Shown here: positions 1 through 5,026 of the stretch, one piece after another
How positions within the stretch are numbered: position 1 is the stretch's first letter
Layout: the number at the start of each line of letters is the position of its first letter
Assembly (NCBI GenBank): GCA_937942465.1
Contig: CALDEO010000206.1
Location: forward strand, 1 to 5,026
Reading direction: 5' to 3'
Origin: an uncultured Saprospiraceae bacterium
GTDB lineage: Bacteria > Bacteroidota > Bacteroidia > Chitinophagales > Saprospiraceae
Length of the DNA stretch: 5,026 bases
Notes under the pieces: model-generated
What the model was told of the DNA's origin: nothing
The model's input: only the letters and a program-made list of their open reading frames with translations
Databases searched by the model: none
Program-made: the position numbers and the translations under genes

Positions 1-785
1 GACTCTAGCGACTCCATCTGCTTAAGCGTCTCTTTGCTGATATTCCAATAGTAGGGAGTCATCTTGAGCAAATCCATGATATGATCCTGACTCTTGACAT
101 TGATTGTATACGTGAGTCTTTCATTCGCCGCAAGGCTAAAAAACGGCTCCATCTTAGCTACAATCTTGGACTGATGTGGTCTAAAATCATCATATATGAT
201 CTCTGCAAGCTCTTTGAGATGATCAGCAGCAGGGCCGACGATAACTACCGTACTCTCGTCATGTACCACTCGGGCAAGCTCCTCAGCCAGGATCGGAGCG
301 AATACTGTCAAAACCAAGTCCATCTTCTCAGCAATAATAGGCATTGAGTATATCGATGATACCACAAAGCTAGATTCTCGGTATTTCTTAGCAGCTAACT
401 TGACTGCATGTTTTGAGATATCTATACCGATGACCTCTGAATCGTCATGACGTATATTGGACAGTACTTTGTCAGTATAGTAGCCTTCTCCACACCCTGC
501 ATCTAGTAGATGATTGAGTTGAGTTGACTGATTGATCAATATGCTACTTGCTATTTTATCAGCCAGTTGATCATAATATCCTGCTTCTAAGAATACTCTC
601 CTAGAGTCTATCATGACATCATTATCTCCTGGTGATTTGGATTTCTTTTTGTTGACGGGCAGTAGATTGATATATCCTTCTTTCGACACATCGAAACAGT
701 GATTGTTGACACAACTATAGCTTTTATCGGCTATTGCCAATGGCTGATTGCAGTGTGGACACGATAAGAGTGATAATGTTTTCAT
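1..785 (-). CDS. rlmA: 23S rRNA (guanine-N1)-methyltransferase, RlmA family (C-terminus beyond window)
   Basis: This frame is open from an ATG at 785 to the window edge and gives 261 residues plus a partial codon. The translation resembles E. coli RlmA along its whole length. Seen: an N-terminal zinc finger with Cys9, Cys12, Cys25 and His29, followed by FDVSKEGYINLLP; the family-typical stretch SPGDNDVMIDSRRVFLEAGYY at about 51-71; SAM motif I LDAGCGEGYYT at 94-104; motif II VIGIDIS at 118-124; AEELARVV at 167-174; and LLKMTPYYW at 239-247. Known for the family: SAM-dependent N1-methylation of a guanine in helix 35 of 23S rRNA (G745 in E. coli; a related group methylates G748). E. coli RlmA has about 269 residues, so only a short tail should be missing. 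The ATG is supported by the position of the zinc finger. No Shine-Dalgarno is seen, as is usual in Bacteroidota. The family is clear; the exact target guanine is inferred. Confidence 0.93.
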   Translation of the reverse strand, partial: MKTLSLLSCPHCNQPLAIADKSYSCVNNHCFDVSKEGYINLLPVNKKKSKSPGDNDVMIDSRRVFLEAGYYDQLADKIASSILINQSTQLNHLLDAGCGEGYYTDKVLSNIRHDDSEVIGIDISKHAVKLAAKKYRESSFVVSSIYSMPIIAEKMDLVLTVFAPILAEELARVVHDESTVVIVGPAADHLKELAEIIYDDFRPHQSKIVAKMEPFFSLAANERLTYTINVKSQDHIMDLLKMTPYYWNISKETLKQMESLE

Positions 786-788
786 TGG

Positions 789-807
789 TTAGGAATGGTG
801 AAATAAT
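789..807 (+). repeat. Left terminal inverted repeat of the putative MITE
   Basis: TTAGGAATGGTGAAATAAT pairs with the reverse complement of 1101-1119, differing only at repeat positions 10 and 15. The right half of the repeat is AT-rich, but the GGAATG core is not low complexity. It lies 3 bp upstream of the rlmA start codon. Confidence 0.7.
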
Positions 808-915
808 AATCTAACATTTTTCTGCTTGCTATTTTTACTTTCAAATGCATTATACCATTTGCCAACCATAATACCCCATAAATTCTTGTTATTTTTCACA
901 ATTACTGCGTTATAA

Positions 916-933
916 TTCCGATAGTTATCGGAA
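916..933. repeat. Perfect 8-bp-arm palindrome
   Basis: TTCCGATA and TATCGGAA flank a GT dinucleotide, so both strands can form the same hairpin. It lies 3 bp from the next hairpin (937-952), near the centre of the element. No T-run follows on the minus strand, so a terminator role is not supported. Confidence 0.75.
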
Positions 934-936
934 CAC

Positions 937-988
937 GATAGCTAAGGCTATCCTTACGTTTTCTGCCTTGAACTTGTAAAAAATAACC
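937..988. repeat. 52-bp hairpin repeat, copy A
   Basis: It begins with the hairpin GATAGC-TAAG-GCTATC (937-952), then CTTACGTT, GCCTT and AAAAATAACC. It is related to copy B at 1040-1091 at roughly 70% of positions, with strongest identity at the two ends. Part of it also pairs with the inverted left arm at 888-931. Confidence 0.6.
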
Positions 989-1039
989 TTCGAATTTAAT
1001 GGTACATTATAGATGACAAATGGTATTACAAAGCTTCTT

Positions 1040-1091
1040 GATAGCTAGGCTATCCATACGTTGTTACGCCTTCTAGAAAACAAAAATAACC
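1040..1091. repeat. 52-bp hairpin repeat, copy B
   Basis: It begins with GATAGC-TAG-GCTATC (1040-1054), then CATACGTT, GCCTT and AAAAATAACC, in the same order and orientation as copy A. The loop is one base shorter. The spacing between the two copies (103 bp start to start) suggests a partial tandem duplication inside the element. Confidence 0.6.
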
Positions 1092-1100
1092 ACGTATTTT

Positions 1101-1119
1101 ATTAATTCATCATTCCTAA
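1101..1119 (-). repeat. Right terminal inverted repeat of the putative MITE
   Basis: On the minus strand this reads TTAGGAATGATGAATTAAT, matching the left end at 17 of 19 positions. It lies 42 bp downstream of the stop codon of the exported-protein gene. Confidence 0.7.
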
Positions 1120-1161
1120 GAGGCATTCTCTTGGAGCTTTTATTAAAAAAGGTCTAGCTGA

Positions 1162-1731
1162 TTATTGAGCTATTGCCAGAGTAACACTTGGATTAGCATT
1201 ACTATTTGGTACTTCTGAGATATCAAACCTCACCCTACTTTTAGCAAATCCTCTAGAATTAATAAATTGCTGCGCTGTCTGTAGCTTCTTGATTGTCGCA
1301 GCAGTAGCCGTATCGTCTGATAGGTCTACATCTGCTTTCAATACAAATCGAGTTTTGCTTTCGATCGGATACGAACTTAGAAATAATGTAATTTGCTCTT
1401 GCGAGTATGGAGACAATAATTGCTGATCATACGTCAATGCCATCTGAGTATCTACGATCGTCCGAGGTGGGTTATCGATTGTTGCTGATGACTGTAATGG
1501 GGTCGTAGGTATCGGAGGTCGATCTACAAATATACCATCCATATGATGTGGCTCGTCTTTTATGATCTTCAAGATCGTGCCGTCGGAGTCCATAAGCACT
1601 CGCTTGGCTTTACCCTTGATTAAGACGATTGTTTCTGTAGGAGATGTATTTTGACTAAAAGCAAAAAAGCAACACAACAACATAGAGCAAGTACAGATTA
1701 CGCATCTAAGGATTGTAGCTTTATACATCAT
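1162..1731 (-). CDS. Small exported protein, possibly with a degenerate OmpA-like C-terminus
   Basis: The 189-residue product is not recognised as a named family. It starts with a hydrophobic signal peptide (about 1-26), with a plausible signal peptidase I site AFS|Q at 26/27. No lipobox is seen, although the signal carries five cysteines; the mature part has none. Residues 27-60 look like a short beta-rich piece (ETIVLIKGKAKRVLMDSDG), and 70-92 is a proline- and serine-rich linker. Residues about 111-189 (TRFVLKADVDLSDDTATA, then KKLQTAQQFINSRGF and RVRFDI) have the beta-alpha-beta rhythm of an OmpA-like peptidoglycan-binding domain, but the usual GHTD and LS..RA motifs are not intact. A periplasmic location is inferred. 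It begins 13 bp after the nusB stop, so the two are probably co-transcribed. The first of two adjacent ATGs is used here; the second, at 1728, is equally possible. Confidence 0.75.
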   Translation of the reverse strand: MMYKATILRCVICTCSMLLCCFFAFSQNTSPTETIVLIKGKAKRVLMDSDGTILKIIKDEPHHMDGIFVDRPPIPTTPLQSSATIDNPPRTIVDTQMALTYDQQLLSPYSQEQITLFLSSYPIESKTRFVLKADVDLSDDTATAATIKKLQTAQQFINSRGFAKSRVRFDISEVPNSNANPSVTLAIAQ

Positions 1732-1744
1732 ATATCTCTATAAT

Positions 1745-2695
1745 TTAGGCTTTTTTGGGCTTCTCATCGAGTCCGGCAGCACCTTTTTCTATTTCGCCAT
1801 TTTCGATCATAGTTCTGATAATCTTATCCAAGATACCATTGATGAAGTCTTTACTCTTAGCAGTACTGTATTGCTTTGATACTTCAACATATTCGTTGAG
1901 AGTTACCTTTGCAGGAATACTTGAGAAATTTAATAACTCTGATATTGCCATCTTAAGCAAGATCATATCTACGATCGCTAGCCTCTCGTGATCCCAGTTT
2001 TCTAATGTAGGTTTGATTCGCTCTAGTAGATCTGCATCATTCTTGTGAGTGTAGTCAAGTAGCATTTCACCAAATTCTTTGACCGTTTCTTGATCCGGAG
2101 TGAAACTCTTGTATTGTTCATTAGACTCAGAAGGAAGTGCTTTTAACCACTTCTTGATAGCACCGATGATTAGAGATTTATCATCTAACCATACAGGATA
2201 TTTATCTTCCATTGCTTCATTGAATAGCTCGTTGCGTCTGCAAAGTCTAAACAACTCCAATAGTATTTCTAACGTTTCAGCGTCGCCAGTTTTGGCTTTA
2301 ATAAATTCTTTATAAGAAGCTTCTTTTGCAAACTCTTGATATATTTTCTTACAATAATCAAGATCTATTTTTGATTGCAAATCCATTTTCCTGAACTCTG
2401 CTTGTAGAACATTATTGTTCACCAAACTTTGGATCAATGGATTTTTGTAAAGCTTTGCTTTAAATAACTTGTCAAATTCTAATGGCAAGTGTTTACTTTT
2501 TCTTTTCTTTTCGTCTTCAACTGACACTTCAGTTATGGCAATAAGATTGTACATGCAGAAGAGCAACAAATCGTATGACTCTTTAACACTATTACGATAA
2601 TTAATAACCGCGTTACCCAACTTCAACTCTTCATCACGACTTAACGTGAACAGCATCTGCATCACTTTGACACGTACATTCCTTCTACTCAGCAT
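1745..2695 (-). CDS. nusB: Transcription antitermination factor NusB (long Bacteroidota type)
   Basis: The product has 316 residues, against about 139 for E. coli NusB, but long forms are usual in Bacteroidota. The N-terminus MLSRRNVRVKVMQMLFTLSRD (1-21) fits the family start, where a basic helix precedes the RNA- and NusE-contacting core. The classic NusB C-terminal part is at about 220-295: NWDHERLAIVDMILLKMAISEL (233-254), then IPAKVTLNEYVEVSKQYS and KSKDFINGILDKI (260-292). The segment between (about 50-215) is lysine-rich and predicted helical, and is the extra part. Known role: with NusE (ribosomal protein S10) it binds boxA RNA and supports antitermination of rRNA operons. The ATG is supported by its match to the family N-terminus. 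It lies 94 bp downstream of the DoxX-family gene, so it may have its own promoter; none was identified with confidence. Confidence 0.92.
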   Translation of the reverse strand: MLSRRNVRVKVMQMLFTLSRDEELKLGNAVINYRNSVKESYDLLLFCMYNLIAITEVSVEDEKKRKSKHLPLEFDKLFKAKLYKNPLIQSLVNNNVLQAEFRKMDLQSKIDLDYCKKIYQEFAKEASYKEFIKAKTGDAETLEILLELFRLCRRNELFNEAMEDKYPVWLDDKSLIIGAIKKWLKALPSESNEQYKSFTPDQETVKEFGEMLLDYTHKNDADLLERIKPTLENWDHERLAIVDMILLKMAISELLNFSSIPAKVTLNEYVEVSKQYSTAKSKDFINGILDKIIRTMIENGEIEKGAAGLDEKPKKA

Positions 2696-2789
2696 ATCTT
2701 AAAGATTACGACTTTAACTAATACAAAGAACGCAAATTTTCCATAGTAAACTTGTATTTTATCGTATTCTAAAATAAAATATTCTATGA

Positions 2790-4274
2790 TTAGTTAATAT
2801 TCTCCTTTTTAATGTCTGCGAATGACGGAAGTTGATCGACATGCCACTTATTTACAACCACACCATCCTTCCACAGTACAACACCAGGATTAGATCGAAC
2901 GATTGTTTTCAACAAGATATCATCAGCGGTGTAGAAAGGCATTTCAAAACCAAGTTCGCCTTTAAAATCATCAATCATATCAGCACCTGCACCACCGACA
3001 ACCGTATATGACTTGATACCGGCAGCTCTCGCATCTTTTACCAATGGTACGATCGTCTCTGCGTAATCATTGTAGAATGACTGATCCCAAACGTAATCGT
3101 AGTATGTCTCCTCTCTTGAGCTGATTTCACCGATTGATTTCACGATATCCACTACCCCATTATCTGACACCAATGTATCGATTGTGTAGGTCGTATCTTG
3201 TATTGTTCGAGATGCTTTATTGGCATCACCATACATCTTATATGATACGATCATAATGCTATATTCTGGATCTTCCAATAACTGATACGTCATATCATCA
3301 CCATTTACTGCTGTGATCTCGTACTCGCTTATTTTTGTTGGCTTTATAGTAGGCTCCGTTTTGATCTGATCTGTAATTTTCCATTCAGTTTTAGGATAGT
3401 CCTTAAAGTTAGACATGTACTGCGCATTAGGCAATTCTATAACTTTACCTGAGGCTATATTCTCTAACTCCCAAGCTACAATCTGTACTGCCGCTTCTGC
3501 ATCTTCCTCTGCTATTCGCTGAGCTTTCACATCGATACCTTTCTTAAATGGTCTGAAGTCAGTCTTAGGGATATCCCACATAAAGTTGTTAAAACAGTAG
3601 ATCGTCACAAATATCGTCGACACCAGTACAATGATGTTTCTGATCTTACCAGTGAATAACTCATGCATATCCTTATGTTTAAATACAAAGTATAATGCAG
3701 GTATCATCAATGCGATATCCTTCATAAATGAAACTTTAGGCTCCAGCTTCAAGAAATCTCCAAAACAACCACAATCCGTCACTTGCATATTGGTAGCAAC
3801 GTATTCTGTCCAAGAACCAAACTGGAAAAAATTGACTCCACTAGGTACATATCCTGTCAAGTACGTAAATCCAGTCAACACTGTAAAGAATGCTACTAAT
3901 AGTAAGAACAACCAGCTCGTAAGTTTGCTTTTGTAACCCATGATCAACATCAATCCCAATACAATCTCAAACACGATCATAATAACTGAAAAGCTCGTCA
4001 CATACTCCGACATCCACGGAAACAACGGTGCCAAAAATGACATCCAAGTACCCTCAAATGTACTCTCAAACGCCGTAAAGTACTGCTCCATCTTGTACGC
4101 CGTACCTAATGGATCAACTGCCTTGACATATCCAGAAAACACAAATAATGCTCCTGTAAAGTTCTGCAAGTAGGTCATCAACCAACTCTTATGTCCTTTA
4201 AATACAAATCCTGTAACTGCGGTCAGTAAAAAAGCTGTTATTCCTATGTAAATGATTAGTGTTGTTAAAGTCAT
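2790..4274 (-). CDS. BT_3928-family DoxX-type membrane protein with thioredoxin-like periplasmic domain
   Basis: The 494-residue product has a membrane-embedded N-terminal half with hydrophobic segments at about 3-25, 33-50, 92-113, 119-141, 184-198 and 211-228. The segment at 38-68 (GALFVFSGYVKAVDPLGTAYK) is the signature of the DoxX-like family widespread in Bacteroidota. A conserved-looking CGCFGD follows at 168-173, with two cysteines placed at a membrane edge. The C-terminal half (about 230-494) is predicted periplasmic and ends in a thioredoxin-like fold: beta strand YSIMIVSY at 338-345 and a cis-proline-type RSNPGVVLWKDG at 460-471. The CxxC of active thioredoxins is absent. Related DoxX, MauE and VKOR-like proteins take part in membrane redox reactions, but the substrate here is unknown. 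It starts 3 bp after the DUF1599 stop, so the two are surely one transcription unit. Confidence 0.88.
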   Translation of the reverse strand: MTLTTLIIYIGITAFLLTAVTGFVFKGHKSWLMTYLQNFTGALFVFSGYVKAVDPLGTAYKMEQYFTAFESTFEGTWMSFLAPLFPWMSEYVTSFSVIMIVFEIVLGLMLIMGYKSKLTSWLFLLLVAFFTVLTGFTYLTGYVPSGVNFFQFGSWTEYVATNMQVTDCGCFGDFLKLEPKVSFMKDIALMIPALYFVFKHKDMHELFTGKIRNIIVLVSTIFVTIYCFNNFMWDIPKTDFRPFKKGIDVKAQRIAEEDAEAAVQIVAWELENIASGKVIELPNAQYMSNFKDYPKTEWKITDQIKTEPTIKPTKISEYEITAVNGDDMTYQLLEDPEYSIMIVSYKMYGDANKASRTIQDTTYTIDTLVSDNGVVDIVKSIGEISSREETYYDYVWDQSFYNDYAETIVPLVKDARAAGIKSYTVVGGAGADMIDDFKGELGFEMPFYTADDILLKTIVRSNPGVVLWKDGVVVNKWHVDQLPSFADIKKENIN

Positions 4275-4277
4275 TCT

Positions 4278-4829
4278 TTAGTTATTTTCATTCAGTTTTA
4301 TCAACGCAAATACAGCGTAATTGATCATATCTTGGTAGTTGGCTTCTAAGCCTTCGGATATTAATGTTTTCCCATCATTGGACTCGATACTCTTGGTTCT
4401 CAGGAGCTTCATCAAAATTAGGTCCGTCATACTACTGACTCGCATCTCTCTCCAAGCCTCACCATAATCATGATTTTTATTCATCATGAGCTCCTTGGTA
4501 TTAGCTATGATGCGATCGTAGTTTTCCTTCACTTTATCGGTAGGCCATTCTAGGTTTTTATCATCTAGATTTTCTAGTTGGACAATCGCCATCACGCTAT
4601 AGTTAATGATCCCAACAAATTCTAAGCTGATGGGTTCATCGATTTTCTTTGATCCTTTCTCCTCTATCGATCGGATCCTAGATGCCTTGATATATATCTG
4701 ATCCGTCAGTGAAGATGGTCTCAATACTCTCCATGCAGTACCATAATCTATCGTCTTCTTGACGAATATATCTCTTGACGTAGCGATCGCTTCATCGTAT
4801 TGTTGACTTGTTAACTCTAGATCTATCAT
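4278..4829 (-). CDS. DUF1599 protein with two tandem copies of the domain
   Basis: The 183-residue product consists of two homologous halves, at about 9-86 and 102-181. Each has helix-(I/H)DYG-(T/E)AWR-x(2-3)R-SS-(L/M)TD-(Q/L)I-x-(I/M)K-x-x-R-x-(R/K)SIE, then a (D)INY(S/A)V(M/F)A(I/L)(V/I)(Q/K)L helix. The key DYG is at 28-30 and 121-123, and TD at 42-43 and 135-136. This is the DUF1599 domain (PF07659). As I recall, that domain has been linked by gene context to nucleotide modification, but no activity is established for this chromosomal type. No signal peptide or membrane segment is seen, so it is probably cytosolic. It is the first gene after the promoter at 4910-4939 and is closely coupled to the DoxX-family gene, a pairing common in Bacteroidota. 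Its start is the first ATG of the frame; no Shine-Dalgarno is present. Confidence 0.88.
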   Translation of the reverse strand: MIDLELTSQQYDEAIATSRDIFVKKTIDYGTAWRVLRPSSLTDQIYIKASRIRSIEEKGSKKIDEPISLEFVGIINYSVMAIVQLENLDDKNLEWPTDKVKENYDRIIANTKELMMNKNHDYGEAWREMRVSSMTDLILMKLLRTKSIESNDGKTLISEGLEANYQDMINYAVFALIKLNENN

Positions 4830-4909
4830 TCAATATTTATTTAAGAGAGGTCATGCTTCTCGCAAATGTGCATTCAAGTTTTCAGGATCTCTCTAGGATA
4901 ATACAGATA

Positions 4910-4939
4910 CAAAGATACTATATCATTTATGCTTTCAAA
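4910..4939 (-). promoter_or_regulatory. Bacteroidota-type promoter for the DUF1599 / DoxX-family unit
   Basis: On the minus strand TTTG (4939-4936) is followed after 18 bp by TATCTTTG (4917-4910). This matches the Bacteroidota vegetative consensus: a TTG/TTTG -33 element, about 17-23 bp, then TAnnTTTG at -7. Transcription would start near 4904-4905 and give a leader of about 75 nt. It is the only full consensus match noticed in the non-coding stretches. Confidence 0.65.
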
Positions 4940-4940
4940 G

Positions 4941-4969
4941 ATGATTGATCCTTATCACATATCAATCAT
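4941..4969. promoter_or_regulatory. 9-bp perfect inverted repeat just upstream of the promoter (possible operator)
   Basis: ATGATTGAT (4941-4949) and ATCAATCAT (4961-4969) are exact inverted copies around an 11-bp spacer, about 20 bp centre to centre. That equals about two helical turns and suits a dimeric DNA-binding protein. The repeat ends one base from the -33 element. It could serve this promoter or a divergent gene to the right of the window. It is AT-rich, so chance is possible. Confidence 0.4.
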
Positions 4970-5026
4970 ATGATACTTCAATAAATTCAAATAAAATGTT
5001 AATCTTCGTTATATAAAATAATCATC

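Larger units (their letters stand above)
852..1026. repeat. Large imperfect inverted repeat inside the element
   Basis: Arms 852-901 and 974-1026 are inverted copies. They share ATACCATTTG at the outer end (852-861 against 1017-1026, exact), ATAAT and AAATTC blocks in the middle, and GTTATTTTT plus ACAA at the inner end. A hand alignment gives about three quarters identity with a few single-base gaps. The arms are about 50 bp and enclose the two hairpins at 916-952, so transcript or single-stranded DNA could fold into a long stem. Such symmetry is typical of foldback or MITE-like repeats. Confidence 0.6.
789..1119. mobile_element. Putative MITE-like (non-autonomous, foldback) element, 331 bp
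   Basis: This fills most of the 376-bp non-coding gap between the exported-protein gene and rlmA. Seen directly: inverted terminal repeats of 19 bp (789-807 and 1101-1119, 17 of 19 identical), each starting TTAGGAATG at its outer end; a second, longer pair of inverted arms inside; a perfect internal palindrome; and two diverged 52-bp hairpin repeats. No credible coding frame lies inside. A TA dinucleotide sits at 790-791 and at 1117-1118, which would fit insertion at TA by an IS630/mariner-type transposase if the repeats really begin at GGAATG. No longer target duplication was found. Classification as a MITE is inference from structure. It could instead be a degenerate dispersed intergenic repeat of the phylum. 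Confidence 0.6.

Noticed and set aside
81..347. Plus-strand 88-residue open frame
   Set aside because: It lies wholly antisense to rlmA, whose translation matches a known family throughout; it has no recognisable product.
842..849. Minus-strand TGCATTTG upstream of rlmA as a -7 promoter element
   Set aside because: It matches five of six fixed positions of TAnnTTTG, but the nearest upstream TTG (865-863) is only 13 bp away, outside the usual range.
789..1119. CRISPR array or structured riboswitch in the repeat-rich gap
   Set aside because: There are only two diverged direct copies without regular spacers, so no CRISPR; the symmetry is inverted and end-to-end, which fits a mobile repeat better than any riboswitch class I know.
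1115..1134. Hairpin CCAAGAG / CTCTTAGG after the exported-protein gene, as a rho-independent terminator
   Set aside because: On the minus strand, the direction of all genes here, no T-run follows the stem; the T6 run lies before it. On the plus strand a short TTTT follows, but nothing on that strand is expected to be transcribed.
2696..2789. Promoter or terminator in the gap between the DoxX-family gene and nusB
   Set aside because: The best -7 candidate on the minus strand (AAAATTTG) is incomplete with no TTG at proper distance. The TATTTTA/TAAAATA stem (2755-2776) is purely AT and lacks a T-run after it.
3631..4173. Plus-strand open frames of 101 and 77 residues
   Set aside because: They are antisense to the membrane half of the DoxX-family gene and reflect its codon composition.
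4970..5026. Start of a divergent gene at the right edge
   Set aside because: The only ATG there in a plus frame meets a stop after six codons and no clear plus-strand promoter is seen; a divergent gene may begin beyond the window.

Overview
The window looks like chromosomal DNA of a member of the Bacteroidota, probably a Saprospiria- or Cytophagia-like lineage; the genus cannot be fixed from sequence alone. Reasons: low GC, a long (316-residue) NusB of the kind found in this phylum, an adjacent pair of DUF1599 and BT_3928-type DoxX genes typical of the phylum, no Shine-Dalgarno sequences before starts, and a promoter matching the Bacteroidota sigma consensus (TTTG, 18 bp, TAnnTTTG).

All five genes lie on the minus strand and read right to left. 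At the right end, a 197-bp non-coding leader (4830-5026) holds a 9-bp perfect inverted repeat and a good promoter. Then come a duplicated-domain DUF1599 protein (4278-4829), a DoxX/BT_3928-family membrane protein with a thioredoxin-like periplasmic end (2790-4274, 3 bp after DUF1599), a 94-bp AT-rich gap, nusB (1745-2695), and a small exported protein of unknown function (1162-1731, 13 bp after nusB). After a 376-bp non-coding gap comes rlmA, a 23S rRNA guanine-N1 methyltransferase (785 down to the window edge, C-terminus cut off). Two genes, nusB and rlmA, serve rRNA transcription and modification. The DUF1599/DoxX pair forms a separate, tightly spaced unit.

The most unusual part is the gap between the exported protein and rlmA. 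Positions 789-1119 look like a 331-bp non-coding MITE-like element. Its ends are 19-bp inverted repeats matching at 17 of 19 positions, each with a TA dinucleotide one base in from the outer edge. Inside are a large imperfect palindrome, a perfect 8-bp-arm hairpin and two diverged copies of a 52-bp hairpin repeat. It ends only 3 bp before the rlmA start codon, so the rlmA 5' leader lies inside it. No transposase, CRISPR array, tRNA or rRNA gene was seen.
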